Positions 53,489 to 64,000 of a stretch of DNA of 64,000 nt are shown here, piece by piece. Each line of letters starts with the position of its first letter. Within the stretch, counting starts at the first letter, position 1. A model generated the notes under the pieces. It was not told where the DNA came from, did not search any database, and saw only the letters and a list, made by a program, of their open reading frames with translations. Origin of the DNA: Arsenophonus sp052401645 (GTDB taxonomy: Bacteria; Pseudomonadota; Gammaproteobacteria; Enterobacterales; Enterobacteriaceae); NCBI GenBank assembly GCA_052401645.1, contig CP198939.1, forward strand, positions 806,001 through 870,000, written 5' to 3'. The translations under genes and the position numbers were made by a program.

Positions 53489-54247
53489 ATGAGCACAGTG
53501 ATTACAAGACAAATTGTTCTTGATACAGAAACTACTGGTATGAATAAGTTAGGAATTCATTATGAAGGGCATAATATTATTGAAATTGGTGCAGTAGAAC
53601 TGATTAATCGAAAGTTAACAGGTCGACATTTTCATGTTTATATAAAACCATCGCGATTAATTGATAATGAAGCTTTCAAAATTCACGGAATCAGTGACAT
53701 CTTTTTAGATGATAAACCAAATTTTTCAGAAATAGTTGATGAACTTTTATATTTTATTTCTGGTTCTGAGTTAATTATCCATAATGCCAGTTTTGATGTT
53801 GGATTTATAGATTATGAACTATCTAAATTAAATAGAAATATTCCACAAATATCAAGCTTATGTCAGATTACAGATAGCTTGGTATTAGCAAGAAAACTAT
53901 TTCCAGGAAAACGTAATAATCTTGATTCTTTATGTGATCGATATCATATTGATAATTCAAAACGTACATTACATGGAGCACTTCTTGATGCCGAAATTTT
54001 AGCAGAAGTTTATATGGAAATGACAGGTGGTCAAACATCATTATCTTTTTCATTTAATCCTGAACCTTATAATAAGATATATATAGATGATATTAAGAAA
54101 ATAGATATATCGTCTACTAAATTAAATGTAATTTATGCAAACGATAAAGAAATTTTTGCTCATGAAGCAAGATTAGATTTGATTGAAAGAAAAAATGGAA
54201 AAATTTCTCTTTGGCGTTTAAATAATAGTAAAAAAGATTTATGTTAA
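53489..54247 (+). CDS. dnaQ: DNA polymerase III epsilon subunit (3'-5' proofreading exonuclease)
   Basis: DnaQ proofreads for the replicative polymerase. The 252-residue product (E. coli 243) has the DEDDh exonuclease residues at E. coli positions: Asp12 and Glu14 in LDTETTGM, Asp103 in NASFDVGF, His162 and Asp167 in LHGALLDAEIL. The C-terminal part that binds the alpha subunit is present but divergent, ending KISLWRLNNSKKDLC. Proofreading is therefore retained despite extreme AT bias. In E. coli the tRNA gene aspV follows; I see no tRNA here. Confidence 0.96.
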   Translation: MSTVITRQIVLDTETTGMNKLGIHYEGHNIIEIGAVELINRKLTGRHFHVYIKPSRLIDNEAFKIHGISDIFLDDKPNFSEIVDELLYFISGSELIIHNASFDVGFIDYELSKLNRNIPQISSLCQITDSLVLARKLFPGKRNNLDSLCDRYHIDNSKRTLHGALLDAEILAEVYMEMTGGQTSLSFSFNPEPYNKIYIDDIKKIDISSTKLNVIYANDKEIFAHEARLDLIERKNGKISLWRLNNSKKDLC

Positions 54248-54777
54248 ACATTAAATCTTGTTATATTTTAGTTTAAAATAGTAAAAATAATTTTTATAAA
54301 TATATATTAAGAGATATAGATTATTGATTTTTAATATAAAAAGTATTTTTAACTTAATTATATAATAATCGTATAATTAAATTATTGAAATATTATTTCA
54401 TCAAACTAGTAATATATATGGATTAAAATATTTTTTTAATCACTTAATATTATAAAATTTTTTAATAAAAAATCTTATATTTTATTTATTTAAGATAATT
54501 AAATCTAATTTTTAGATGAGATTAATATTAGATTTAATCTAATATTTTTTATTATAAAGTAAATGGATATTAGTAGTTCAATTCTTGATGCTTATAAATA
54601 CTATATTTGTTATTATTTTATAATAATTATTTTTTATTATTTTATTATTAATTAACATTTAATTATTATTGATTATTTATGGAATATACTTTAATTAAAT
54701 TTAAACTTATTTAAACAATAAAGTAACATTAATAAAATTATTCTTAAATTTGTTATTTATTCGAGATGGAGTAAAGA
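54248..54777. other. Noncoding gap between dnaQ and tktA
   Basis: About 0.5 kb with no gene. I looked for a tRNA-Asp, expected downstream of dnaQ, and found no T-arm or acceptor signature. The last 20 bp supply the tktA ribosome-binding site (GGAG). Confidence 0.65.
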
Positions 54778-56772
54778 ATGATTAGTCGTAAAATACTTGC
54801 TAATGTTATTCGTTTCCTCAGTATTGATACAGTGCAGAAAGCAAAATCAGGACATCCAGGAACACCAATGGGAATGGCTGATATTGCTGAAGTACTCTGG
54901 CGTACTTTTATGAATCATAATCCAGTTAATCCAAATTGGATAAATCGTGATCGTTTTGTATTATCTAATGGTCATGGATCTAGTCTACTTTATAGTTTAT
55001 TACATCTTACAGGATATGATTTAACAATTGAAGAATTAAAAAAGTTTCGACAACTTTACTCAAAAACTCCAGGTCATCCTGAATATAATTATACTCCAGG
55101 TGTTGAAACAACAACTGGACCATTGGGACAAGGAATCGCAAATGCTGTGGGATTTGCTATTGCTGAACGAACGTTAGCTGCACAATTTAATCGTCAAAAC
55201 CATCATATTATTGATCATTATACTTATGTTTTTGTAGGTGATGGTTGTATGATGGAAGGGATTTCTCATGAAGTTTGTTCATTAGCCGGTACGTTAAAAT
55301 TAGGTAAACTAATTGCTTTTTATGATGATAATGGTGTTTCGATTGATGGTCATGTAAAAGGTTGGTTTACAGATAAAACATATCAGCGTTTTATTGCCTA
55401 TCGTTGGCATGTTATTAAAGATATTGATGGTCATAATCATGATGAAATCAAATTAGCAATAGAAGAAGCTCATAAAGTTACTGATAAACCATCTTTATTA
55501 ATATGTAAAACAATAATTGGTTATGGATCTCCTAACAAAGCTGGATCTAAAGAAGCACATGGCTCACCATTAGGTGAAGCTGAAATTGCAGAAATTAGAA
55601 TAGCACTAAATTGGCCGCATCCGCCTTTTGAGATACCAGAAGAAATTTATCAAGCATGGGACGCTCGTGAAATCGGTCAAAAAAAAGAAGCGGCTTGGCT
55701 TGAAAAATTTTCTTGTTATCAACAAGCTTTTCCGAAACTTTCTGATGAATTTATGCGCCGTATAAAAGGTATACTTCCAGATAATTGGAAAACTATTGTT
55801 AGTGATTTAGTCATAAAACTACAATGCAACCCTGCCAATATTTCTAGTCGAAAAGCTTCGCAAAATATTTTAGAAACAATTGGAAAAGAGTTACCTGAGC
55901 TTTTAGGTGGTTCTGCTGATTTATCTTCTAGTAATTTAGTTATGTGGTCAAATTCTAAATCAATAAACGATGTTCTGTCTGGTAATTATATTCATTATGG
56001 TGCACGTGAATTTGGTATGTCAGCGATTATGAATGGAATCGCATTACATGGCGGTTTTATACCATATGGTGCAACATTTTTAATGTTTCTCGAATACGCA
56101 CGTAATGCAGTACGTATGGCTGCATTGATGAAAATTCGTAGTATTTTTATTTATACTCATGATTCTATTGGTTTAGGTGAGGATGGTCCAACTCATCAAC
56201 CTATTGAACAATTAGCTAATTTACGAATGACACCCAATATGAGTACTTGGCGTCCTTGTGATCAAGTTGAGTCTGTTATTGCATGGCAATATGCGATTGA
56301 AAATAGTGAAGGACCTAGTGCGTTGATTTTTTCTCGTCAAAAGCTTAATCAGCAATCACGTGACATTAAACAGTTAAGTAATATTATTAAAGGAGGTTAT
56401 ATTCTTAAGGATAGTAAAACATTACCGGTACTCATTTTAATTGCAACAGGTTCAGAAGTTGAATTAGCAGTTAAGGCTTATGAACAATTAACTATAGATG
56501 GTTATAATGTACGTGTAGTTTCTATGCCATCAACTGATGTTTTTGATAAACAAAACACTTCTTATCGTGAATTCGTATTACCATCTTCTATTACATTGCG
56601 ACTTGCTGTTGAGGCTGGTATTGCTGATTATTGGTATAAATATGTTGGTATAGAAGGTGACGTTATTGGTATGCATACATTTGGCATGTCAGCACCATCT
56701 GATATTTTATTTAAAGAATTTGGTTTTAATGTAGAAAATTTGATTGCTAAGGCTAAATCTTTATTACAATAA
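54778..56772 (+). CDS. tktA: Transketolase
   Basis: Transketolase moves two-carbon units between sugar phosphates in the non-oxidative pentose phosphate pathway, giving ribose-5-P and erythrose-4-P. The 664-residue product (E. coli 663) has KSGHPGTPMGMADI (His26 region), the thiamine-pyrophosphate motif GDGCMMEGISHEVCSLAG...YDDN, GTKEAHG-like GSKEAHGSPLG, EFGMSAIMNGIALHGGF, and HDSIGLGEDGPTHQPIEQL. RVVSMPSTDVFDKQ near the end is typical. A GGAG site precedes the ATG. It stands before the epd relic and pgk-fbaA, the E. coli order. Confidence 0.98.
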   Translation: MISRKILANVIRFLSIDTVQKAKSGHPGTPMGMADIAEVLWRTFMNHNPVNPNWINRDRFVLSNGHGSSLLYSLLHLTGYDLTIEELKKFRQLYSKTPGHPEYNYTPGVETTTGPLGQGIANAVGFAIAERTLAAQFNRQNHHIIDHYTYVFVGDGCMMEGISHEVCSLAGTLKLGKLIAFYDDNGVSIDGHVKGWFTDKTYQRFIAYRWHVIKDIDGHNHDEIKLAIEEAHKVTDKPSLLICKTIIGYGSPNKAGSKEAHGSPLGEAEIAEIRIALNWPHPPFEIPEEIYQAWDAREIGQKKEAAWLEKFSCYQQAFPKLSDEFMRRIKGILPDNWKTIVSDLVIKLQCNPANISSRKASQNILETIGKELPELLGGSADLSSSNLVMWSNSKSINDVLSGNYIHYGAREFGMSAIMNGIALHGGFIPYGATFLMFLEYARNAVRMAALMKIRSIFIYTHDSIGLGEDGPTHQPIEQLANLRMTPNMSTWRPCDQVESVIAWQYAIENSEGPSALIFSRQKLNQQSRDIKQLSNIIKGGYILKDSKTLPVLILIATGSEVELAVKAYEQLTIDGYNVRVVSMPSTDVFDKQNTSYREFVLPSSITLRLAVEAGIADYWYKYVGIEGDVIGMHTFGMSAPSDILFKEFGFNVENLIAKAKSLLQ

Positions 56773-57058
56773 TTAATAAAAATAACATGAATAATCCATA
56801 TTAATTAATTTAATATGATTAGATGTATTTTCATATCTAATTTATTTAAATTAAATTAATAGTTATCTCAATTATTATTAACAGTCTATTTATTGATTAA
56901 AATCATATTTTTATCATTCAAAAAAGGTTATAATTATAAAATCTATAATTATAAATATTTTGATATTTACAAATTAATTAATAAATCTAAATGATGATAT
57001 ATATACTTAAAAAGTATAAATTTAATAATTTTGGTTAAAAAATTGTAGGAGATTTTTG

Positions 57059-58078
57059 ATGATAAAGCACTTTTATTTTAAATAAATAAAAATAATTTCA
57101 TTGTTAAAATAAACAAAATTATAATGTAAAAATAGATAATTATTTTATTGATAAAAATCAATAATAGCAATTATTCAATTATTTTTTCTTAAATGATAAC
57201 TTATAAATGATAAATTAATTGATGCATTGATTTTTTATAAATTTAAGATTTTAAATTTTCATTAGTTAATATTACTTAATGTTAATCCGTTATTATATTT
57301 TATATGGTTCCTAAGTTTAAATAATATGGACATTATTAAATGTATTTATAGCTGAAAAATAGTTTTTATTTTTACATTATAAGTCAACTAATATTGATTA
57401 AATTAATTGTTATAATATTAATTGAAATTAATTTGAAAATAGTTATAAATTAGTATCAGAAATATAATATATCACTAATTATATCATTTCTATAATAAAA
57501 TATTAGATATTACTTTAAGTATTAATTTTTATATTCTAATAATTATTCATCTTATAATAAATAATTCAATTTGGTTATCATTTTTGAAGATTAAATTTAT
57601 ACTAAACAAGTACTATTTATGAATATATTTATTTATATTTATAAAGAATTAGATTCTATAAAAATATATAAGTATTTTAAAATTCAAAAATATTTTTTTA
57701 GGTAATATCAGTTATAAGATAAGCGTTTAATGTGAAAGGTTGTTTATCTAATATAAAATAAAATATAAAACATAATTAAAACATAAATTAATTGTTGTAA
57801 GAATCAGCAAAAAATTTTATTTCATGATATAGTTTATTACATTTAATTATCGTTATCATCAATAGATTTAATTATATCTATGGATAACTTTATTTATAAA
57901 TAAGTATTCATAGACGAATTAATTGACATTATCTTATTAAAATTTTACTTTGTTTTGATATTTAAATATGATTTTATTAATCGTTTAATTTATATAAAAT
58001 TAAACGATTATTGTTTAATGGTTTCAATAAATTTATCTGTTGATAAACAGTATAAGACAATATAATTTCTTATATAAT
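57059..58078 (+). pseudogene. epd: Relic of erythrose-4-phosphate dehydrogenase (epd)
   Basis: E. coli has epd between tktA and pgk. At 57059 an ATG stands 7 bp after a clean AGGAG (57047-57051) but reads only eight codons. At 58017-58040 the plus strand gives NGFNKFIC, resembling the hallmark WGFANRML near the Epd C-terminus. A 339-codon gene starting at 57059 would place that Gly codon at 58019; it is found at 58020, and the gene would end about 45 bp before the pgk ATG. The position match and fossil ribosome-binding site support a full-length but stop-filled relic. The middle is not alignable by eye. In E. coli Epd starts pyridoxal phosphate synthesis. Confidence 0.55.
57978..58010. repeat. 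Perfect 14-bp inverted repeat, 5-nt loop, upstream of pgk
   Basis: Arms TAATCGTTTAATTT (57978-57991) and its exact reverse complement (57997-58010) flank ATATA. It falls just before the WGF-like codons of the epd relic and 113 bp upstream of the pgk start, so it may act as a leader hairpin although it lies in former coding DNA. Confidence 0.8.
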
Positions 58079-58123
58079 TTAAAAAAAAATAATAATTTAG
58101 AGAATAAACAAAGAGGATTCACC

Positions 58124-59284
58124 ATGTCTGTAATTAAGATGACTGATTTAGATTTATCTGGTAAAAAGATATTTATCAGAGCTGACCTAAATGTTCCTGT
58201 TAAAAATGGAAAAGTTATATCTGATATGAGAATTTGCGCTTCTTTGCCGACGATTGAAACCGCTTTAAAACAAGGAGCGAAAGTAATGGTAACATCTCAT
58301 TTAGGTCGTCCAATTGAAGGTGAGTATAATGAGGAATTTTCATTAAAACCAATTGTAGATTATTTAGCAAATAAGCTCAATTATCCTGTTCGTTTGGTAA
58401 TCGATTATATAAATGGAGTTGAAGTTAATAATGGTGAATTAGTAGTTCTTGAGAATGTAAGATTCAATAGAGGGGAAAAAAAGGATGATGAAACTTTATC
58501 TAAGCAATATGCTGCGCTTTGTGATATCTACGTTATGGATGCATTTAGTACAGCTCATCGTGCTCAAGCATCAACTCATGGTGTAGCAAAATTTGCACCT
58601 ATAGCATGTGCTGGATCATTGTTATTTTCTGAATTATATGCATTGAATAAAGCATTAAAAGAACCTGCTCGTCCAATGGTTGCAGTTGTTGGTGGCTCGA
58701 AAGTATCTACTAAACTAACAGTTTTAGATTCTTTAGCTAAAATAGCAGACCAAATTATTGTTGGAGGAGGTATAGCTAATACTTTTATTGCTGCTAAAGG
58801 ACATAAAGTTGGATGTTCTTTATATGAGGATGATTTAATTCAAGAAGCAGAAAAATTGTTATCAACTTGTGATATTCCAATACCAACTGATGTTCGTGTA
58901 GCGACTGAGTTTTCTGAAAGTGCATCTGTAATAATGAAATCTGTTAATGATATTAAAGATGATGAACAGATTTTAGATATAGGTGATGAAACTGCTGAAA
59001 ATTTTTCTTTTATCCTTAAAAAGGCAAAAACAATTTTATGGAATGGTCCAGTTGGTGTTTTTGAATTCCCTAATTTTCGTCATGGTACTGCAGTAATTGC
59101 GCAAACAATTGCAGAGAGTGAAGCTTTTTCTATTGTAGGCGGTGGAGATACATTAGCTGCTATTGATCTATTTGGTATTGCAAATAAAATTTCTTATATT
59201 TCTACAGGCGGCGGTTCTTTTCTTGAATTTATGGAAGGTAAAAAATTACCTTCAATTATTATATTAGAGGAACGATCAAAATGA
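58124..59284 (+). CDS. pgk: Phosphoglycerate kinase
   Basis: Pgk makes ATP from 1,3-bisphosphoglycerate in glycolysis. From ATG 58124, preceded by AGAGG, it has 386 residues (E. coli 387); 28 open codons upstream have no homology. FIRADLNVPV (substrate), SHLGRP, LENVRFNRGEKKDD, MDAFSTAHRAQASTHG, VAVVGGSKVSTKL, NGPVGVFE and the nucleotide loop GGGDTLAA are conserved. The usual DAFGTAHR reads DAFSTAHR, a small change in a conserved turn. It lies 70 bp before fbaA and the two probably form one transcript. Confidence 0.97.
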   Translation: MSVIKMTDLDLSGKKIFIRADLNVPVKNGKVISDMRICASLPTIETALKQGAKVMVTSHLGRPIEGEYNEEFSLKPIVDYLANKLNYPVRLVIDYINGVEVNNGELVVLENVRFNRGEKKDDETLSKQYAALCDIYVMDAFSTAHRAQASTHGVAKFAPIACAGSLLFSELYALNKALKEPARPMVAVVGGSKVSTKLTVLDSLAKIADQIIVGGGIANTFIAAKGHKVGCSLYEDDLIQEAEKLLSTCDIPIPTDVRVATEFSESASVIMKSVNDIKDDEQILDIGDETAENFSFILKKAKTILWNGPVGVFEFPNFRHGTAVIAQTIAESEAFSIVGGGDTLAAIDLFGIANKISYISTGGGSFLEFMEGKKLPSIIILEERSK

Positions 59285-59354
59285 TGATTGTATATGAAGA
59301 AAATGACAAGTGGTATTGATTTATCACACTTGTTTAATAATAAGGATTTATATT

Positions 59355-60434
59355 ATGTCCAAGCTTTTGGATTTTATAAAACCAGGTGTTATTACTGGTG
59401 ATGATCTGCAAGAAATTTTTTTTGTTGCAAAAGAGAATAAATTTGCAGTACCAGCAGTTAATTGTGTAGGTACTGATTCTATCAATGCTGTTTTAGAAAC
59501 TGCTGCTAAAGTTTGTTCTCCAATAATTATTCAATTTTCTAACGGTGGTGCTGAGTTTATTTCTGGTAAGGGATTAAAAACTATAGGTCAAGAAGCTGCA
59601 ATTTTAGGAGCAATTTCAGGTGCTCATCATGTACATCAAATGGCAAAACATTACGGTGTAGCAGTGATTTTGCACACAGATCATTGTAAACGTAAACTAC
59701 TTCCTTGGATTGATGGTTTATTATCTGCTGATGAAGAGTTTTATAAAATAAATGGTAAACCATTATTTTCATCCCACATGATTGACTTATCTGAAGAACC
59801 ATTAGTAGAGAATATTGAAATTTGTTCTCAATATTTACAACGAATGAAAAAAATGGAGATGACATTAGAAATTGAGTTAGGTGCTACTGGTGGTGAAGAA
59901 GATAACAATAATAATAATGAGTTAAATAATCCATCTTTTTATACACAACCTAAAGATGTAGCTTATGCTTATGAGCAATTAAGCAAAATTAGTCATCAAT
60001 TTACTATTGCAGCATCATTCGGTAATGTACATGGTGTTTATAAATTAGGTAAAGTTCAATTAATACCACAGATTCTTAATTATTCACAAAAATATGTTGA
60101 AAAGAAATTTAATTTATCAACAAAAAATAATTTGAATTTTGTTTTCCATGGTGGTTCAGGTTCTTCTGCTAAAGAACTTAAAGAAGCAATCAGTTATGGT
60201 GTCGTAAAAATGAATATCGATACTGATACTCAATGGGCGATTTGGGAAGGTATTTTGAATTATTATAAGAAAAATGGAGGTTATTTACAAAGCCAATTAG
60301 GTAATCCAGATGGTGAATATAAACCTAATAAGAAATATTATGATCCGCGTGTTTGGCTTCGAGTAGGTCAAACTTCCATGATTGAGCGTTTAGAACTTGC
60401 ATATAAAGAATTAAATTGCATCAATGTTTTTTAA
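59355..60434 (+). CDS. fbaA: Fructose-bisphosphate aldolase class II
   Basis: FbaA splits fructose-1,6-bisphosphate into DHAP and glyceraldehyde-3-P using zinc. From ATG 59355, with AAGG upstream, it has 359 residues, as in E. coli; fifteen upstream codons are open without homology. Zinc and catalytic segments are VILHTDHC, TLEIELGATGGEED, IAASFGNVHGVY and FVFHGGSGSSAKE, and NIDTDTQWAIWEG follows. ELGATGG replaces ELGCTGG. A short Asn-rich insertion (NNNNNE) lies in the loop after GGEED. It closes the tktA-pgk-fbaA block. Confidence 0.97.
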   Translation: MSKLLDFIKPGVITGDDLQEIFFVAKENKFAVPAVNCVGTDSINAVLETAAKVCSPIIIQFSNGGAEFISGKGLKTIGQEAAILGAISGAHHVHQMAKHYGVAVILHTDHCKRKLLPWIDGLLSADEEFYKINGKPLFSSHMIDLSEEPLVENIEICSQYLQRMKKMEMTLEIELGATGGEEDNNNNNELNNPSFYTQPKDVAYAYEQLSKISHQFTIAASFGNVHGVYKLGKVQLIPQILNYSQKYVEKKFNLSTKNNLNFVFHGGSGSSAKELKEAISYGVVKMNIDTDTQWAIWEGILNYYKKNGGYLQSQLGNPDGEYKPNKKYYDPRVWLRVGQTSMIERLELAYKELNCINVF

Positions 60435-63400
60435 CTAAAAATATTTTTTATTTGAATTATTTAATTAAAATGGTTTTTATTATCATTAATAATAATAAAT
60501 TAAATAACTATCTAACGTTTAATTCATATGATAAGAATTTATTTATTAATAAATAAAAAAATTTATAATATATAATTTTATTATTATTAATAGAATTATA
60601 TTAGTTCTCTACATTCAAATATTATAGATATATAAAATCATATGATATCCAAATATAAATAAGATATTTATATACTATCTATATTGTTTTATTATCTATA
60701 TTCAAATTAATATCAATTGATATTAATAGAAAAATAAAGATTAAAAAATTGTTAAAAATAAATTAGTAAAATATAAAACGAAATTACCTTATAATATTAA
60801 ATAAAATCTGATATAGTATTTATTAAAATATACATGTATTATAATAAATAAACATAGTAATAAGATCAAAAGTAAGTATAATATAATGACTATAAGTAAT
60901 AATAAAATTATATTTAATAAAATAAAATATTTATAAGATAAAAAGATATTATAATACTTAATATTATAAACTTAATAGGATTAATATCTACATATAATAA
61001 TAATTTTATTATGTAATATATAGATTATATTATAGATATTTTGTTGAAACTATAATAATAGATTAAAAATAATTTTAATAAAAATATTTTATATATAACA
61101 TTTATTAATATAAAAAAAGATGAATATCATTATTTATATAAAATATATAATATAATAATTATTATAAATAGTATTTAATAAAAATATATAATTTAATTTA
61201 TTTTTTCTTTCAAAAGAAATTTAATATCGATTAAAATTTATAATAAAATATAAAATATTAAAAGAATTTTATTAATAATAATTATTAATACTTTATCTAA
61301 AGTTAAATTAGATAGTTTTTACTAAATAGAAATTTTTCTAAAATTAATTAATAATACAATAAAAGAATATCTTATTTAAATTTATTTTTAATCAAGATAA
61401 TTATATATATTTTCAGTATTTAACAATTAGATAAATGTTATTTATATTATGAATATAAAAATATCAGTATTTAGAAATTTTCTATTAGATTATTTTTTAC
61501 TATTATTTTAGATAAATTAAAATAGATTATTTAAAAAATAATTTTTCTTATAAGAAATTATAGTCAAAATGGTTCACCACAGATATATAGTTTATTTAAA
61601 GAATTTATTAAAATATTAATTTTATTTTATTAATGACTAGTTGATTAAATTAATTATTTTTTAATTATTCGTATTTTAATTCATTAATTTGTTAACTTAT
61701 TTTCTTTAAAGTATTTGATTTTTAACTATATTATCTTATTTATTAATAATAAATATTTATTTAAATTAAAATGTTATTATTACAAATATAATTCATTTAG
61801 AATAAAAAAATATTATTAATATAGATATTATTAATGGAAGTTTACAAATAAATATTTTAAAAAATAATAAAAATATATTTTTATTAAATCTAATAATATT
61901 TATCATTATATTGATGAAATTTGATATTAATAATTTTGTAAAAAACTAAATCGAAAGTTAGTAAAATGTTAATTTATTGATAATTAGATTTTTAATTATA
62001 AAGAAAATTCATATTTAAAAAATATTAATAGTATAATTTTAAAAATTACTATATAAATATTTATATTTTAATAATTGCTTATATTTCTAATTTCAGTATA
62101 AATAACGATTTATAAAGTTAGTTCTTAAATAAATATAGTATTATTGATAGATAGAAAATCTACATATAGTATTTATGAAATAGCATCTTGAATATATAAA
62201 ACTTTTAATAAAAAAGAATAACATTAATAATTTATTCGATTCTAATTAATTTAATAATTATTGTTAAGAAAAAAAAGATTATTTGATCATATATTATTTT
62301 TTCTTTATGAAGTCATAAAATATAATTATTATTTATTTGATTTATTCTTTTTTTTTAAAAAAATATATATTTTGTCAAAGTTAACTAATTTTTAAAGTTT
62401 AATTATTTTTTATATAAAATTTAACTATATTATTTTATTATAATCAATTATTGGATAGATAAAATTTATTAATTAGTTAGTTTTAACTGATTTTTATATT
62501 TCTATTTTATTTTAATCATTAATAATTTATTTTAAAATTTACGAATATTATTATTTTAATAATTTTATTATTATCCTTCTTATATCTATAAAAATAGAAT
62601 AATTATTAGTTTATTTTAACTTTTATTAAATAATTTAAATTCTAATTTTACTAAAATAAATTTTATTTATATTTCAAAAAATATAATAATTATCAAAAAT
62701 AAAAATGTAAATTATATTAAATTAAATAATGATTATATATTAATAATTTTAAATTTATTAATTATTTATAATATTAATATTATTTTAAGATATTTATCTT
62801 TTATCTTTTGATAAATAATTAAAATTTTTTTATATATATTATAAAAGAATAAATAATATTATATTAAATTCATATATAATACACCATTAATATTATTAAG
62901 TATAAAAATTATATATATAAATTTAATATCTTTTTATTGTTACTTAAATTTATTCATTAGATATTAAAATAAATAATGATTTTAGATTATCAATCAATTT
63001 AGATTAATAAAATAATAAATAAATTTAATAATATTTTATTAATATTATTAAATTATGAATTTTATTTAAATAAAATTTGGTGATTAAAATATATTTAAAT
63101 TTTTATTATTATAATTTCGTATATTATTATTCATTAAATACTATTTTTATTATCATTCATATTCTATATTTAATTGATTAAATGATTATTTAACTATAAT
63201 AATTATTATTTATTCATGTTTTAACTAAATCTATAAAAGAACTCTTATCAATTATATTTTATTTATTAAAAAATTTTTTCTATTATAATATTCATTTTTT
63301 AAAAGCTCTATTTCATTAATATAAAATAAAATACAATAATAAAAACTTGATTTATATATAATTATATTTTCTTTAAAATATTTTATTTTTAAAAAAAATT

Positions 63401-64000
63401 AATTTTAAAAGATCTAGTTTTATTATTGATATAATATAGATAAAATTATAAATAAAAATTTTAAATAGTAATAAAATTAATATTAATAAATAATATTTAT
63501 TATAAATATTTTTTAAATTTATATTGATCTTATTATTATGTTTTATATATAAAATATTTTATAAAAAATGTTAACTTTTTTAATTAATTTTAAAAAATAA
63601 AATTTTAAATATAAAAATTTATTTTATATCTATTATTTCTAATAAGTTATTTACTAAAAAATTCAATTTTTATAAAAAATTTAAAATATTTTATATAGAT
63701 AATATTTTAAATAAATAATTATTGATAATATCATATTTAGCTTATGTATTTTATGTAATTAATAAATATATTTTCTTATAATTTTGATAATCATTATTAC
63801 AATTAAGTATATTTATATTTGAATATTCTTTTAATTAAAAAATATTTAATATTTTAAGAAATACTTTTTTATATGTAAAATTAAATAAAATTTATTTTTT
63901 ATAATAAAATAAATTTTATTTAAAAATTTGATAATGATTGAATTCCTTATGATATTGATTAAAGTAAATAATTGATAATAAGATATAGATATAATTGTAT
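60435..64000. other. 3.6-kb noncoding stretch downstream of fbaA
   Basis: Extremely AT-rich to the window end, with no gene, RNA or terminator I can support. mscS and argO follow fbaA in E. coli; neither is traceable. It contains a 22-bp perfect palindrome at 60706-60727 (core TATCAATTGATA) and many short low-complexity repeats. Confidence 0.65.

Noticed and set aside
1..64000. tRNA, rRNA, tmRNA, RNase P or SRP RNA genes
   Set aside because: I looked for T-arm, acceptor-end and conserved core signatures on both strands; the few TTCGATT-like strings (for example near 9320 and 62236) lack pairing stems.
1..64000. CRISPR arrays, insertion sequences or prophage
   Set aside because: No regularly spaced repeats, transposase motifs or phage genes; the repeats present are single palindromes of unrelated sequence.

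Overview
The window comes from the chromosome of a highly reduced, extremely A+T-rich gammaproteobacterium of the Enterobacterales, almost certainly an obligate intracellular insect symbiont. Every protein reads as a close relative of its Escherichia coli counterpart. Only about 40% of the 64 kb is coding. The rest is long, very AT-rich DNA in which some former genes can still be traced. I see no rRNA, tRNA, insertion sequence, phage or CRISPR. I cannot name the species.

Layout. (A) 2.6-8.4 kb: ftsB-ispD-ispF-[truD lost]-surE-pcm-nlpD, in E. coli order; nlpD is split by a one-base defect at an A10 tract. An 8 kb desert follows. (B) 16.4-17.7 kb: an isolated MATE-family exporter. (C) 20.7-22.4 kb: speE-speD (spermidine synthesis). 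(D) 27.4-29.1 kb: yadG-yadH (ABC transporter). (E) 29.7-38.8 kb: folK-pcnB-[gluQ lost]-dksA, then mrcB, hemL and erpA. (F) 41.7-48.5 kb: an rlmD relic, a relA reduced to its N-terminal half, then pyrG-eno. (G) 51.4-54.2 kb: gloB, yafS, rnhA and dnaQ. (H) 54.8-60.4 kb: tktA-[epd relic]-pgk-fbaA. The last 3.6 kb shows no gene. Blocks C, D and E correspond to one E. coli neighbourhood; A and F to another.

How the genes fit together. The retained set covers isoprenoid precursors (ispDF), septum and envelope (ftsB, nlpD, mrcB), heme and Fe-S supply (hemL, erpA), CTP synthesis (pyrG), central carbon metabolism (eno, pgk, fbaA, tktA), spermidine, one folate step (folK), replication fidelity and primer removal (dnaQ, rnhA), protein repair (pcm), and a possible stringent-response remnant (truncated relA plus dksA).

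Most notable observations. (1) RelA keeps a well-conserved (p)ppGpp synthetase domain in an open 366-codon frame, while its regulatory C-terminal half survives only as stop-riddled relic DNA. (2) nlpD would be restored by one extra A in its A10 tract, so it is a candidate for polymerase-slippage rescue. (3) Noncoding DNA is studded with long perfect inverted repeats of up to 46 bp. Some lie inside relic coding sequence, which implies they formed after gene loss.
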